From the NCBI RefSeq assembly GCF_030362935.1, contig NZ_JAUCDY010000017.1, positions 1-56,109 on the forward strand: a stretch of 56,109 nucleotides of DNA, given 5' to 3'. This document shows positions 1 through 7,990 of this stretch, piece after piece; within the stretch, counting starts at the first letter, position 1; each line of letters starts with the position of its first letter. The DNA comes from Thiopseudomonas acetoxidans. Its GTDB lineage: Bacteria > Pseudomonadota > Gammaproteobacteria > Pseudomonadales > Pseudomonadaceae. The position numbers and the translations under genes are program-made. The notes under the pieces are model-generated. The model was given only the letters and a program-made list of their open reading frames with translations. It was not told where the DNA came from and did no database searches.

Positions 1-450
1 TTTGTAGCATATTTGACGCTATGTTTTTATTTTTATATTTCTGATGGGTTTTGTTTTATTTTACGAACAAGAGATTTTTTTTCATGGGTGTATTCTATCG
101 TTGGCTTTGAGTGGTCGGGAATTGGTTCTTATTATTTTTCTTTAAGTGTTGTTTTTGGTGTTATGTTTAACGGTATTTCTCGCCTTTTTAAAATTTTTAA
201 GCTTGGGTGGCCTATATATAAAGAGCATAACTCTAGCAGTCTAATAGATTCTTTTTTTATGTTTGTTTTTTACAGCTTGATTGTTTTTTTTGCTGTAGGT
301 TTTGCTGGTCAAAAATATTCAATAGAAGATACAAGGCTTACATTGATCTTGGGGGTTTTTATATCGGGATATGTTTTTGGTTTAATTGTAAATGTTTGGG
401 ATGAATTTCTTTCAGCTGTATATGTCGTGATTTTAAGGGGTAGGAGATGA
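1..450 (+). CDS. Hypothetical multi-pass membrane protein, 5'-partial
   Basis: The frame is open from the first base, so the true start probably lies outside the window; a TTG at 13 is the first possible in-window start. The product (up to about 149 residues) is strongly hydrophobic with four likely membrane segments and ends in the basic tail LRGRR. I do not recognise a family. Its TGA overlaps the ATG of the next gene by four bases (ATGA at 447-450), so the two are translationally coupled. Very high T content matches the small genes that follow and contrasts with metE. It may be an accessory or immunity-like partner of the EF-hand protein at 676, but that is inference from position only. 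Confidence 0.55.
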   Translation, partial: FVAYLTLCFYFYISDGFCFILRTRDFFSWVYSIVGFEWSGIGSYYFSLSVVFGVMFNGISRLFKIFKLGWPIYKEHNSSSLIDSFFMFVFYSLIVFFAVGFAGQKYSIEDTRLTLILGVFISGYVFGLIVNVWDEFLSAVYVVILRGRR

Positions 451-662
451 ATGATTTTTTCCTTGTTATTGGAGTTTTACTTCTGGTTTTTTGCTTTATT
501 TCTGTTTATGTATGGCTTGAAATATTCAGAGACCCTAAGAAGGAGCTGGAGGTTTTTTATATTGAAAATCCTAGCATGAAAAAAATAGTTTTTTTTCTTA
601 GAGAGAAATGGATGATTTTTTTTCTGGCTGGAATATTTTTCGTTTTAGTTAGCTTGCTTTAG
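447..662 (+). CDS. Small two-helix membrane protein
   Basis: A 71-residue protein with one hydrophobic helix near residues 4-26 and a second at the C-terminus, separated by a short charged stretch (RDPKKELE and REKW). It starts on the ATGA overlap with the preceding gene, with a purine-rich TAGGAG just upstream. No family is recognised. It sits 13 bases before the EF-hand protein, so the three genes look like one operon. A holin-like, immunity or accessory export role is possible, but nothing in the sequence decides between them. Confidence 0.55.
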   Translation: MNDFFLVIGVLLLVFCFISVYVWLEIFRDPKKELEVFYIENPSMKKIVFFLREKWMIFFLAGIFFVLVSLL

Positions 663-675
663 AGGGAGAGTTATA

Positions 676-1662
676 ATGAGTGTAATACAAAATACAGCAG
701 CAGGAACAGCAGCAGCTAGTTTTGTCGCTGCTCAAGTAGGAAATAGAATAGCCGGGACTTTTGGCATGGGATACGCTAAATTGGTTTTTGGCCAAGCTGC
801 ATGGGCTGCATCTGTTGGTGCTCTGGGTGAGAAAATAGCTGACGGAACAGCAACTGGTGGTGATTATGCAACTGTAATCCAAAAAACAGGAGATTTACTT
901 CTGGGATTCGGGTTGACAATCCTTCAAGTAAATCCTTGGGTTCGTACTACTTTTGCTGTGGTTAGTGCAGGACTTTTTGTTTATAACAATAGGGGAGTGA
1001 TAGCTGATTACTTTGGAAAAGCCAAAAGCTGGCAACCACCCCGCGACCCCATCATCCTCGACCTTGACGGCAACGGCCTGCAAACGGTCGGTTTGTCCTC
1101 TCATATCTACTTCGACCACAACGGCGACGGCATTCTTTCTAAAACCGGTTGGGTGGGTGAAGGCGATGCCTTGCTGGTTTGGGACAGGAACAGTAATGGT
1201 CTGATTGATGACGGCGCGGAATTGTTTGGCGATTTTACCCCAATGCCCGATGGCAGCTTGGCACCCAATGGCTTTGCCGCCTTGGCTGCTTTGGATGCTA
1301 ACGGCGACGGCATTCTCGATGCTTCTGATCCCGCTTTTGCCGAGTTGAAGCTCTGGATTGACAGTGACCAAAACGGCGTTACCAGTGAGGGCGAGCTGAT
1401 ATATCTGGCCGATGCCGGTATTGCCTCGCTCAATCTGGGCAGCACTCTGAAAAATCAGAAACAAAGCAACGGCAATACCCTGGCCCGTGAAGGCAGCTTC
1501 ACCCGCACCGACGGCACAGAAAGCGCCATGGGCGAGTTTCATCTGGCCATTGATACCTTTGACACCCAGTTTGCCGAACAGATTGAAGTGCCCGAATCCC
1601 TGCGTGGCCTGCCAATGATAAGTGGCTCCGGAAATGTGCGGGGTTTGCAGCAGGTTGCGTGA
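676..1662 (+). CDS. FrpC/RTX-like protein with EF-hand type calcium loops
   Basis: This 328-residue protein has two parts. Residues 1 to about 118 are Ala/Gly-rich and hydrophobic with no recognised family. Residues about 120-328 match the conserved module seen in FrpA/FrpC-type RTX proteins and large adhesins: it opens with DPIILDLDGNGL and carries EF-hand or dockerin-like loops DHNGDGI, DRNSNGLIDDGAE, DANGDGI and DSDQNG. Such modules bind calcium in secreted proteins. The usual long C-terminal nonapeptide repeats are absent, so this is a short form or a stump. Base composition switches from AT-rich to GC-rich near base 1028, at the domain border, pointing to module recombination. An AGAGGGAG motif at 662-669 serves as ribosome binding site. 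Confidence 0.7.
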   Translation: MSVIQNTAAGTAAASFVAAQVGNRIAGTFGMGYAKLVFGQAAWAASVGALGEKIADGTATGGDYATVIQKTGDLLLGFGLTILQVNPWVRTTFAVVSAGLFVYNNRGVIADYFGKAKSWQPPRDPIILDLDGNGLQTVGLSSHIYFDHNGDGILSKTGWVGEGDALLVWDRNSNGLIDDGAELFGDFTPMPDGSLAPNGFAALAALDANGDGILDASDPAFAELKLWIDSDQNGVTSEGELIYLADAGIASLNLGSTLKNQKQSNGNTLAREGSFTRTDGTESAMGEFHLAIDTFDTQFAEQIEVPESLRGLPMISGSGNVRGLQQVA

Positions 1663-1672
1663 TGGGGTGTTT

Positions 1673-2312
1673 ATGAAAAGAAAGCAAACAGATCCAAAAG
1701 ATTCGATTTTTTATCGGGAAGAGCGCCGTCTTGGCAGGCCACTATATTTTTATGAAAAAGTTAAAGTTATTTTATTTTGGCTTTTGGTTATTTGTCTGCT
1801 GTGGTGGGGTGGGATGATTTTAGACAGCCTTGTGCTTGCCCGATACCATGATGAGATATTCGAAAAAGAGTATACGAACATATACTCATATAAAGCGCTA
1901 TCAGCCGGCAGGTCTTTGCCAGCACTTGTGTTTACTGATGGCTCTAAAGATTTATTTTCAGCGAAGTGCAGAAGCATGACGGAGTCGCTTTGTAGAGGGT
2001 TGGTTTCGTTTTCCAAAAAAAAAACAAACTGAAATTTTTAGGGTTGTTGTCTCTGGTCTTAAGTCTAAAAAAGAAAATCTTGCATCTGGTCATTTATATA
2101 AGGCAGTAATAAAAGAAATAGAGCTGCTTGATTCAAGTGGGAAAAGGGTGGTTTTGTTAAATAGAGAGTTTGGGCATGAGCTTTCTGATGCGGTGAAACC
2201 ACCTTATGAAAGATATTTTTATTTCGTATGGTCTTATATTGTTTGTCTGTTTGTTTATATTGTTTTAAAAATTGTTCAAGTTTATAAATCAAGAGGGAAT
2301 CAAAATGAGTAA
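1673..2312 (+). pseudogene. Two-helix membrane protein, frameshifted in an A10 tract
   Basis: The first frame (ATG at 1673, 119 codons, TGA at 2030) has a membrane helix near residues 35-52 and then stops. The frame one base over continues without a stop from the A10 tract at 2015-2024 to TAA at 2310, and ends with a second helix before VYKSRGNQNE. Removing one A joins both frames into a protein of about 212 residues with the pattern helix, extracytoplasmic domain, helix. The stop overlaps the ATG of the next gene, as expected for an intact operon member. This is either a sequencing error, a fresh mutation or homopolymer phase variation. No family is recognised; an immunity or accessory protein for the adjacent EF-hand protein is possible. 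Confidence 0.6.
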
Positions 2313-2538
2313 ATCAGCAACAGTTTCTCTGGTATTGGGTCATGCTGGAGGCAAAATTGGAGCCTATGATGGAATGATCAATGCTACCGTTGAAGCACGT
2401 CGTCCCGCCAGGCTAATACCTTTCGCAGCAAATACGCCGCGTTTGCACGCAACACAATACGGGAGCCTACATGGATGTACTAGCGGCGTCTTTGCAGCAA
2501 CCCATCAACCAGCACAAAGCTCAAAAAACCGTCACTAA
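2305..2538 (+). CDS. Truncated N-terminal module of an unknown protein
   Basis: The ATG at 2305 overlaps the TAA of the preceding frame and has AGAGGGA at 2292-2298 as ribosome binding site. The first 31 or so residues (MSKSATVSLVLGHAGGKIGA and on) look like a genuine N-terminus rich in Gly/Ala. From about base 2400 the composition changes and the reading frame becomes Arg/Pro/His-rich and unlike a natural protein. I infer that the 5' end of a gene was fused to unrelated DNA. It resembles the 676 gene in having a Gly/Ala-rich head and could be a second, truncated copy of such a module. The last 45 residues are probably not meaningful protein. Confidence 0.4.
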   Translation: MSKSATVSLVLGHAGGKIGAYDGMINATVEARRPARLIPFAANTPRLHATQYGSLHGCTSGVFAATHQPAQSSKNRH

Positions 2539-2664
2539 GCAACCGGAAAAGAAAAATACCACAGCACTATGAGTAAAACTAATATTGAAGCTGAATATAT
2601 TTAGTTTGTTTCAGGTGATAGCCCAAACCACAATGGTCGCCTCAAAATTTAAGGAGGTGCCCCA

Positions 2665-4956
2665 ATGGCATTAGCACATAACTTAGGTTTCCCCCGCATT
2701 GGTGGTGACCGCGAATTAAAAAAAGCAGTAGAAGCCTACTGGAAAGGTGATATTAGCGAAGATTGCTTACGTCAGGTGGGTCGCGAGTTGCGTGCCCAGC
2801 ACTGGCAGTTGCAGAAAGAGGCGGGGCTAGATTTAGTACCTGTCGGTGATTTTGCTTGGTATGACCAAGTGTTGACCCACTCACTGACCTTTGGTGTAGT
2901 GCCGGAGCGTTTTGCTAAAGCCGGTGAGAAGCCCACATTAGAAACTTTATTTGCCATGGCGCGCGGTGTGGTGGAAAGCAGCTGCTGTGGCGGTGCTCAT
3001 GCGCAGGAGATGACTAAATGGTTCGACACCAACTACCACTACTTGGTCCCCGAGCTCACCGCTGATTTAGAGTTCTCATTGAGCTGGGAGCAGTTATTTG
3101 AAGAGGTCGATGAAGCGCTGGCGCTGGGGCATAAGGTAAAACCGGTAGTCATCGGCCCTTTGACCTGGTTGTGGCTGGGTAAGGTTAAAGGTGAAGAGTT
3201 CGACAAGCTCGACCTGTTAGAGAGGTTGCTACCTGTTTATGGTCAGATTTTCCAACGTCTCGCCGCGCAGGGTGTGGAGTGGGTGCAGATTGATGAGCCT
3301 ATTTTGGGTCTGGATTTACCCCAAGACTGGAAAAACGCCTTTGAGCGTGCCTATAACCTGCTGCAACGTGAGCCGTTGAAAAAGCTGGTAGCGACTTATT
3401 TTTCAGGCCTAGAAGACAATCTAGGACTGGCCGCGGGTTTACCGGTAGATGGTTTACACCTCGACTTGGTGCGTGCGCCAGAGCAATACCCCACCATTCT
3501 CGACCGTCTGCCTGCGTACAAAATCTTATCGCTGGGTGTGGTTAATGGCCGTAATGTCTGGCGTTGTGATTTAGAAAAAGTATTAGCAACTCTCCAGCAT
3601 GCACAAGAGCGTTTGGGTGACCGTTTATGGGTCGCGCCATCCTGCTCACTGCTGCACAGTCCAGTGGATTTGGAGCGTGAAGATCAACTGGATGAAGAAC
3701 TCAAAAGCTGGCTTGCCTTTGCCGTCCAAAAAACCGAAGAAGTGGCCATTTTAGCGCAAGCGCTAAACAATCCAGACAGCGCTAAAGTGCAGGCCGCGCT
3801 GGAGCAAAGCCGTCAGGTGCAAGAGAGTCGTGCTAACTCGCCACGCATTCACAAACCCGAAGTGCAAGCCCGCTTGGCTGCGGTAACTCCGAAAGACAGT
3901 CAGCGCACATCTCCTTTTGCTGAGCGCATTAAGCTGCAGCGTGAGCGCTTGGATTTACCGCTGTTCCCAACCACAACCATTGGTTCGTTCCCGCAGACGC
4001 AAGCGATTCGCGCCGCCCGTTTAGCCTTCCGTCAGGGCAAGCTGAACGAAGCTGAATACAAACACGCCATGCAGACCGAGATTCAGCACGCGGTGCGCGT
4101 GCAAGAAGCGTTGGACCTGGATGTGTTGGTGCATGGTGAAGCCGAGCGCAACGACATGGTTGAATACTTTGCCGAGCAGCTGGACGGTTACCTGTTCACC
4201 CGCTTTGGCTGGGTGCAAAGCTATGGCTCACGCTGTGTGAAACCAGCGGTCATTTACGGTGATATTTCCCGCCCACAGGCTATGACCGTGGAATGGATTG
4301 CTTACGCCCAGCAACAAACCGGCAAGATCATGAAGGGCATGCTGACCGGCCCGGTGACCATGCTGATGTGGTCCTTCCCTCGCGAAGACCTGAGCCGCAA
4401 GCAGCAGGCGCAACAGCTGGCGCTGGCGATTCGTGATGAAGTGGTGGATCTGGAAACAGCAGGCATCAAGATTATTCAGATTGACGAAGCTGCGTTCCGC
4501 GAAGGTTTGCCGCTGCGCCGTGCAGACTGGCAGGTGTATCTGGACTGGGCCACCGAAGCGTTTCGTCTGACCGCCAGTGGTGTACAGGATGCCACCCAGA
4601 TACATACCCATATGTGCTACAGCGAGTTCAACGACGTGATCGCCTCGATTGCCGCGATGGATGCGGATGTGATCACCATCGAAACCTCGCGTTCGCAAAT
4701 GGAACTGCTGGATGCGTTCGAGAGCTTTCATTATCCGAACGACATCGGCCCAGGTGTCTATGACATTCACTCGCCGCGAGTGCCGGACAGTGAGGAAATG
4801 GCTAATTTGTTGCGCAAAGCTGCTCAACGTCTGCCGGTGGAACAACTTTGGGTCAACCCCGATTGCGGCCTGAAAACCCGCGGCTGGCCAGAAACCAAAG
4901 CAGCGCTGGAGCACATGGTCAAAGCAGCCAAACAGCTGCGCAAAGAATACGCATAA
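2665..4956 (+). CDS. metE: Cobalamin-independent methionine synthase MetE
   Basis: MetE transfers the methyl group of 5-methyltetrahydropteroyltri-glutamate to homocysteine in the last step of methionine synthesis, in the cytoplasm. The 763-residue length is normal for the two-barrel enzyme. The N-terminus has the typical NLGFPRIGGDRELK. The zinc ligands expected from E. coli numbering are present as His649, Cys651 (in IHTHMCYSEF), Glu673 and Cys734 (in NPDCGLKTRGW), and the catalytic His is His702 (VYDIHSPRVP). The start is set by AAGGAGGTG at 2651-2659. It stands alone and ends in a hairpin terminator. The 3' half looks more GC-rich than the 5' half, which could reflect old recombination but may be ordinary variation. 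Confidence 0.97.
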   Translation: MALAHNLGFPRIGGDRELKKAVEAYWKGDISEDCLRQVGRELRAQHWQLQKEAGLDLVPVGDFAWYDQVLTHSLTFGVVPERFAKAGEKPTLETLFAMARGVVESSCCGGAHAQEMTKWFDTNYHYLVPELTADLEFSLSWEQLFEEVDEALALGHKVKPVVIGPLTWLWLGKVKGEEFDKLDLLERLLPVYGQIFQRLAAQGVEWVQIDEPILGLDLPQDWKNAFERAYNLLQREPLKKLVATYFSGLEDNLGLAAGLPVDGLHLDLVRAPEQYPTILDRLPAYKILSLGVVNGRNVWRCDLEKVLATLQHAQERLGDRLWVAPSCSLLHSPVDLEREDQLDEELKSWLAFAVQKTEEVAILAQALNNPDSAKVQAALEQSRQVQESRANSPRIHKPEVQARLAAVTPKDSQRTSPFAERIKLQRERLDLPLFPTTTIGSFPQTQAIRAARLAFRQGKLNEAEYKHAMQTEIQHAVRVQEALDLDVLVHGEAERNDMVEYFAEQLDGYLFTRFGWVQSYGSRCVKPAVIYGDISRPQAMTVEWIAYAQQQTGKIMKGMLTGPVTMLMWSFPREDLSRKQQAQQLALAIRDEVVDLETAGIKIIQIDEAAFREGLPLRRADWQVYLDWATEAFRLTASGVQDATQIHTHMCYSEFNDVIASIAAMDADVITIETSRSQMELLDAFESFHYPNDIGPGVYDIHSPRVPDSEEMANLLRKAAQRLPVEQLWVNPDCGLKTRGWPETKAALEHMVKAAKQLRKEYA

Positions 4957-4994
4957 AGCTGAGTTAGCTAGACTCAGGATGGCTAAAAATAGAA

Positions 4995-5027
4995 GACGCG
5001 TAGTTCCGCAAGGGCTGCGCGTTTTTT
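4995..5027 (+). terminator. Rho-independent terminator of metE
   Basis: ACGCGTAG at 4996-5003 pairs with CTGCGCGT at 5015-5022 (one G-T pair), followed by a run of six T. It lies 40 bases after the metE stop. Confidence 0.8.
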
Positions 5028-5059
5028 ATTGTTCACTAATAAACAAAAAGCAGCGAGGG

Positions 5060-5429
5060 TCACGTGCCATACAGCAGCGCAAAAATAACTTAGTTGCGAG
5101 TATCCATGGCCAGCAAAATGCGTTGCACTTCATTGGCAGAGATAACAGAGGGTAGCCGTCTAGGCTTGCTTGCAGGGATATAATCAATATCGCCCAACGG
5201 CTGTTGTAAAAACCTGTTGTACAAAAAAGCCAGGGCATTTAAAGCGATTTTCTGCGTGTTTATGGCTACATGTCTGCTGTTTGCTAAGTTGGATAAAAAC
5301 AGCCTGACGTTTTTTGTGGAACAGAATAAAACGCTTAATCCAGTGCAGGTAAGTTTTTTCAGTTTTCAGCGCATAACCTTTTTGCCGCATATCCGTGCGT
5401 ATAGAATTTAAAAATGGACTGTTAGACAT
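5060..5429 (-). pseudogene. Integron integrase intI, decayed
   Basis: Read on the minus strand, an ATG at 5429 with AAGGAGCG upstream begins SPFLNSIRTDMRQKGYAL and continues TEKTYLHWIKRFILFHKKR, the N-terminus of chromosomal IntI tyrosine recombinases as in Pseudomonas integrons. After KKRQAV the frame shifts, apparently through a small deletion. The next frame resumes FLSNLANSRHVAINTQKIAL and runs through DIDYIPASKPRRLPS and ISANEVQRILLAMDTRN. It then meets a TAA where a Lys is expected, continues VIFALLYGT and ends at TGA. The catalytic C-terminal half is missing, and the stump abuts the metE terminator. The integrase cannot be functional. It points away from the cassette at 5566-6248, the usual integron layout. 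Confidence 0.85.
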
Positions 5430-5512
5430 AAAACGCTCCTTGTCTTGCAACTGTCTGCCTATACAGCCACAACCGCAATCCGCAGAGCGCAGCGGGGAGT
5501 ATCCGGCTTGAT

Positions 5513-5571
5513 GCCTAACAATTCATTCAAGCTGAAGCGCTACGCGACACGGCTTAATTCAGGCGTTAGCT
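5513..5571 (+). repeat. attC recombination site (59-bp type)
   Basis: The segment begins with GCCTAAC, matching the RYYYAAC box, and ends with GTTAGCT, close to GTTRRRY. Between them the inner arms CATTCATTCAAGC and GCTTAATTCAG are imperfectly complementary around a short central hairpin. Size and arm pattern match Pseudomonas-type attC sites. It lies 84 bases from the start of the intI relic, so the interval 5430-5512 should contain attI or a fused attI/attC. Confidence 0.75.
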
Positions 5572-5589
5572 GTGATTGTCCTACCTGAA

Positions 5590-5611
5590 TAGTGATACTA
5601 TAGTGTCACTA
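5590..5611. promoter_or_regulatory. Palindromic operator of the toxin-antitoxin cassette
   Basis: A 22-base palindrome (TAGTGATACT then ATAGTGTCACTA) with a single mismatched pair is centred between 5600 and 5601, 24 bases before the antitoxin ATG. Phd/YefM antitoxins repress their own promoters through such sites, so this is the likely operator. That role is inferred from position and symmetry. Confidence 0.6.
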
Positions 5612-5634
5612 TTAGTCTGATTTAGGGTGAGCCC

Positions 5635-5892
5635 ATGAAAGTTGAGCTTGTTACGAACCTCAAGCGCCAAGCCACAAAGATTCTGGCAGATCTGCGCTTG
5701 TCTAAAGAGCCGATACTGATCACGGAACATGGCCAGCCATCGGCATATCTTGTCGATGTGCAGGATTACGAGTTTATGCAGCGCCGACTTGAGCTGCTTG
5801 AGGGGCTCTCACGGGGAGAGCGTGCTGTACTTGAGGGAAGAACGTACAGCCAAAGTGAGGCCAGGGAGAAAATGAGTAAATGGCTGAAGTAA
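5635..5892 (+). CDS. Phd/YefM family antitoxin
   Basis: An 85-residue protein with the Phd/YefM N-terminal DNA-binding fold: MKVELVTNLKRQATKILADL, then PILITEHGQPSAYLVDVQDYE, followed by a helical C-terminal tail that normally wraps the toxin. It starts at ATG 5635 after GGTGAGC. The 3' end overlaps the toxin start by 13 bases, so the pair is translationally coupled. A near-perfect palindrome upstream is its probable operator. The module lies between two attC sites, so it is an integron cassette; toxin-antitoxin cassettes are common in chromosomal integrons and are thought to stabilise the array. Confidence 0.88.
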   Translation: MKVELVTNLKRQATKILADLRLSKEPILITEHGQPSAYLVDVQDYEFMQRRLELLEGLSRGERAVLEGRTYSQSEAREKMSKWLK

Positions 5893-6182
5893 TCTGGACG
5901 GAGCCTGCCCTTCAAGAACTGGATGCCATAGCTGAGTACATTGCTCTGGATAATCCTGTTGCCGCAAGTCATCTGATCCAAGAAGTTTTCGATAAGACCG
6001 AGCGCTTGGAAGATTTTCCCCAATCCGGACGGATTCCTCCAGAGCTCCCTAATTCGGTATACAGGGAGGTAGTGGTTCCACCGTGCCGCATTTTTTATCG
6101 TGAGGATAAGAAGCGGGTTCTCGTCCTCTATGTCATGCGAGAGGAGCGGCAGTTTCGTGCGTACATGCTTGGGAACAGTTAA
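5880..6182 (+). CDS. RelE/ParE family toxin
   Basis: A 100-residue toxin of the RelE/ParE superfamily, with ALQELDAIAEYIALDNPVAA at the N-terminus, LEDFPQSGRIPPEL in the middle and CRIFYREDKKRVLVLYVMRE near the end. The motif order fits ParE-like proteins (gyrase poisons) better than RelE mRNA interferases, but the sub-family is not certain. It overlaps the Phd antitoxin by 13 bases. The second attC-like site begins at 6177, overlapping the stop codon region, as usual for compact cassettes. Confidence 0.88.
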   Translation: MAEVIWTEPALQELDAIAEYIALDNPVAASHLIQEVFDKTERLEDFPQSGRIPPELPNSVYREVVVPPCRIFYREDKKRVLVLYVMREERQFRAYMLGNS

Positions 6183-6254
6183 CCAGGCGCGTCACTCGGA
6201 TGCCTTTGTCTCCACTTCGCTGCGTCATGGTCGCCGGTGCGCTCTGCGTTATGA
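6177..6254 (+). repeat. Second attC-like site closing the toxin-antitoxin cassette
   Basis: AGTTAAC at 6177-6183 and GTTATGA at 6248-6254 could be the outer boxes of a longer attC. Inner arms CAGGCGC and GCGCTCTG pair with one bulge, and a further partly complementary pair lies inside. The position directly after the toxin gene is where a cassette attC belongs. The boxes are less canonical than in the site at 5513. Confidence 0.5.
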
Positions 6255-6457
6255 GCTGAAGCACCGCACTGTTCTAGCAATATGGAAGAAGTATTGCGCT
6301 CGGCTTCTATCTGCAATAGGAGTTTCTGCAAAAGCTACTGTGGAGCTTCGCTGATGAAGCTTGGCGGTTCAACCGTAAAGTCTCCCATCACTTTTTTGCT
6401 CGTGCCAGCGCTCATATTCTGTAAAATAGCTGTGAACCTCTGAACAGGAACATAAAA

Positions 6458-7177
6458 ATGAATGCATTAAATATCAGAAGCGCTTTGGTTTTAGGCTTAA
6501 CCTTGGCGCTGGGCTTGGCCGTGCTGGGCTATCAGTTAGCGGGTGCGGCGATTGAGGTTAAGCAGTACGATAGAAGCGTTACGGTCAAGGGCTTGGCGGA
6601 AAGGGATGTTATCTCTGACATTGTTTTGTGGCCGGTTGAGTTTGCCGCTGCAGGAAATCAGCTTGAAGAGCTGTACGATCTCATGGAGCAACATACTGGG
6701 AAAATTAAAGCCTTTCTAATCAAGAGCGGTGTGGCTGCAGAGGATATTACGTTTTTGTCACCCTCGATAACGGACAAGTCTGCTCAGCAATGGGGCGGTA
6801 ATGAGAGGGCTGAGTTTCGTTACACCGCCACGCAAACGGTGACTGTGTATTCGAAGAATATAGAGGCTGTGCGCGCGGTCATGAGCCAGCTGTCGGAGCT
6901 GGGTAAGCAAGGCATAGTGTTTACGGGTGATAATCATCAGTCGCAAACAGAATATATCTACACCAGCTTAAATCAGATCAAGCCAGAGATGATTGAGGAG
7001 GCAACCCGTAATGCCCGGGAAGTGGGGGAGAAGTTCGCTAAAGACTCTGCCAGTAAGCTGGGTAAGATTAAAAAAGCCTCGCAGGGACAGTTTAGCGTCA
7101 GCTCAAGAGACAGAAGCAATCCGCATATTAAAAAAGTTCGCGTGGTATCGACGGTGGAATACTACCTGTCTGATTAA
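6458..7177 (+). CDS. SIMPL domain (DUF541) periplasmic protein
   Basis: A 239-residue protein with an N-terminal signal or anchor helix (residues about 8-30, ending GAAIE) and a SIMPL/DUF541 domain: SVTVKGLAERDVISDIVLWP near residues 40-60, ITFLSPSITDKSAQQW, and a C-terminal KVRVVSTVEYYLSD. SIMPL proteins are exported and form ring-like assemblies in some bacteria; the function is poorly known and oxidative-stress links have been reported for relatives. The ATG at 6458 follows GGAAC. It lies just outside the integron relic and has no evident operon partner. Confidence 0.85.
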   Translation: MNALNIRSALVLGLTLALGLAVLGYQLAGAAIEVKQYDRSVTVKGLAERDVISDIVLWPVEFAAAGNQLEELYDLMEQHTGKIKAFLIKSGVAAEDITFLSPSITDKSAQQWGGNERAEFRYTATQTVTVYSKNIEAVRAVMSQLSELGKQGIVFTGDNHQSQTEYIYTSLNQIKPEMIEEATRNAREVGEKFAKDSASKLGKIKKASQGQFSVSSRDRSNPHIKKVRVVSTVEYYLSD

Positions 7178-7197
7178 ATCAGCGTGACGCCAGTATT

Positions 7198-7586
7198 ATG
7201 GGTGAGCAAGACATTTCACTTGGAGGTGCGCAACTCTTGCGCGATTGTGATTCTTCATGTAGGTCTGCCTTCAGGCTGACATGTCGCCCTAAAGGGGCGG
7301 CCCACAGGAGCAAGTCTTGTGGATTGGCACAGCTTTTGGGGTTGACACGGCTGTTGTGGGAGCGCAACTCTTGCGCGAAACAAACCATCCAGCCACACCA
7401 AGCCTTAATCGCGCATAAGATGCGCTCCCACAATCCCACAATCCCACAATCCCACAGTTCCACTGTAAAGCGGTTTACACACAGCCGAACGCTTGGCACA
7501 GCTCTTGTAGGAACATATGTTTACCAAGTCCCCCGACACCTTTTCCAGCCGGTCAAATTTTTTTCTACACCCTTAAATGCGAAGAG
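7198..7586. repeat. REP-type repeat block reaching the DUF1456 start codon
   Basis: This gene-free stretch holds three copies of an inverted-repeat unit built on GCGCAA and TTGCGC: 7227-7244, 7358-7378 and 7409-7430. Tandem ACAATCCC copies (7430-7462) follow, and then a tail (about 7480-7586) ending CCCTTAAATGCGAAGAG. The same tail occurs at about 30080-30170. Related pieces lie at 8460-8603 and 29973-30170. Confidence 0.7.
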
Positions 7587-7990
7587 TCGCTTTGGCTGAT
7601 TTCAAAGTAACCCGCGAGCAAGTGACTGCCTGGCTGAAAAGAGAAGAGGATGATGGTTTTCTAGAGCTTGGCGACAAAGAGTTAGCGGTGTTTCTTAATG
7701 GTCTTATCAACCTTAAGCGTGGTAAGCGCGAGGGGGAACAGCCGAAGCCAGAAGAGCATCTGAATAATAATATGGTGTTCCAGAAACTGCGAATCGCTCT
7801 AAACCTAAAGGCGGAAGACATTCTAGCTATTTTTCAGCTGGTAGATTTGCGGGTTAGCAGCCATGAGCTCAGTGCTTTTTTCCGTAAACCCGGGCATAAA
7901 AATTATCGTGAGTGCCAGGCCCAAATTTTACGTAATTTTTTACTGGGTGTGCAGCGCCAACTGCGACCGCACGCAGAAGATGTGGACTGA
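7577..7990 (+). CDS. DUF1456 (YehS-like) protein with missing N-terminus
   Basis: The 137-residue frame carries a partial first DUF1456 repeat (ADFKVTREQVTAWLKRE) and a complete second repeat (NNNMVFQKLRIALNLKAEDI to VSSHELSAFFRKPGHKNY). Family members normally have two full repeats and begin about 30 residues earlier with a sequence like the start of the second repeat. Here that part is absent, and the only in-frame ATG (7577) belongs to the copy of the repeat tail CCCTTAAATGCGAAGAG also found near 30155. So the 5' end was replaced by repeat DNA. The stop is fused directly to a phhB stump. It is probably a non-functional remnant. Confidence 0.6.
   Translation: MRRVALADFKVTREQVTAWLKREEDDGFLELGDKELAVFLNGLINLKRGKREGEQPKPEEHLNNNMVFQKLRIALNLKAEDILAIFQLVDLRVSSHELSAFFRKPGHKNYRECQAQILRNFLLGVQRQLRPHAEDVD

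Noticed and set aside
4228..4914. 228-codon minus-strand frame inside metE
   Set aside because: Shadow of the GC-rich metE 3' half; the sense frame has all catalytic residues.
7430..7462. Short tandem ACAATCCC array considered as CRISPR
   Set aside because: Units are far too short and have no spacers; no cas genes are present in the window.
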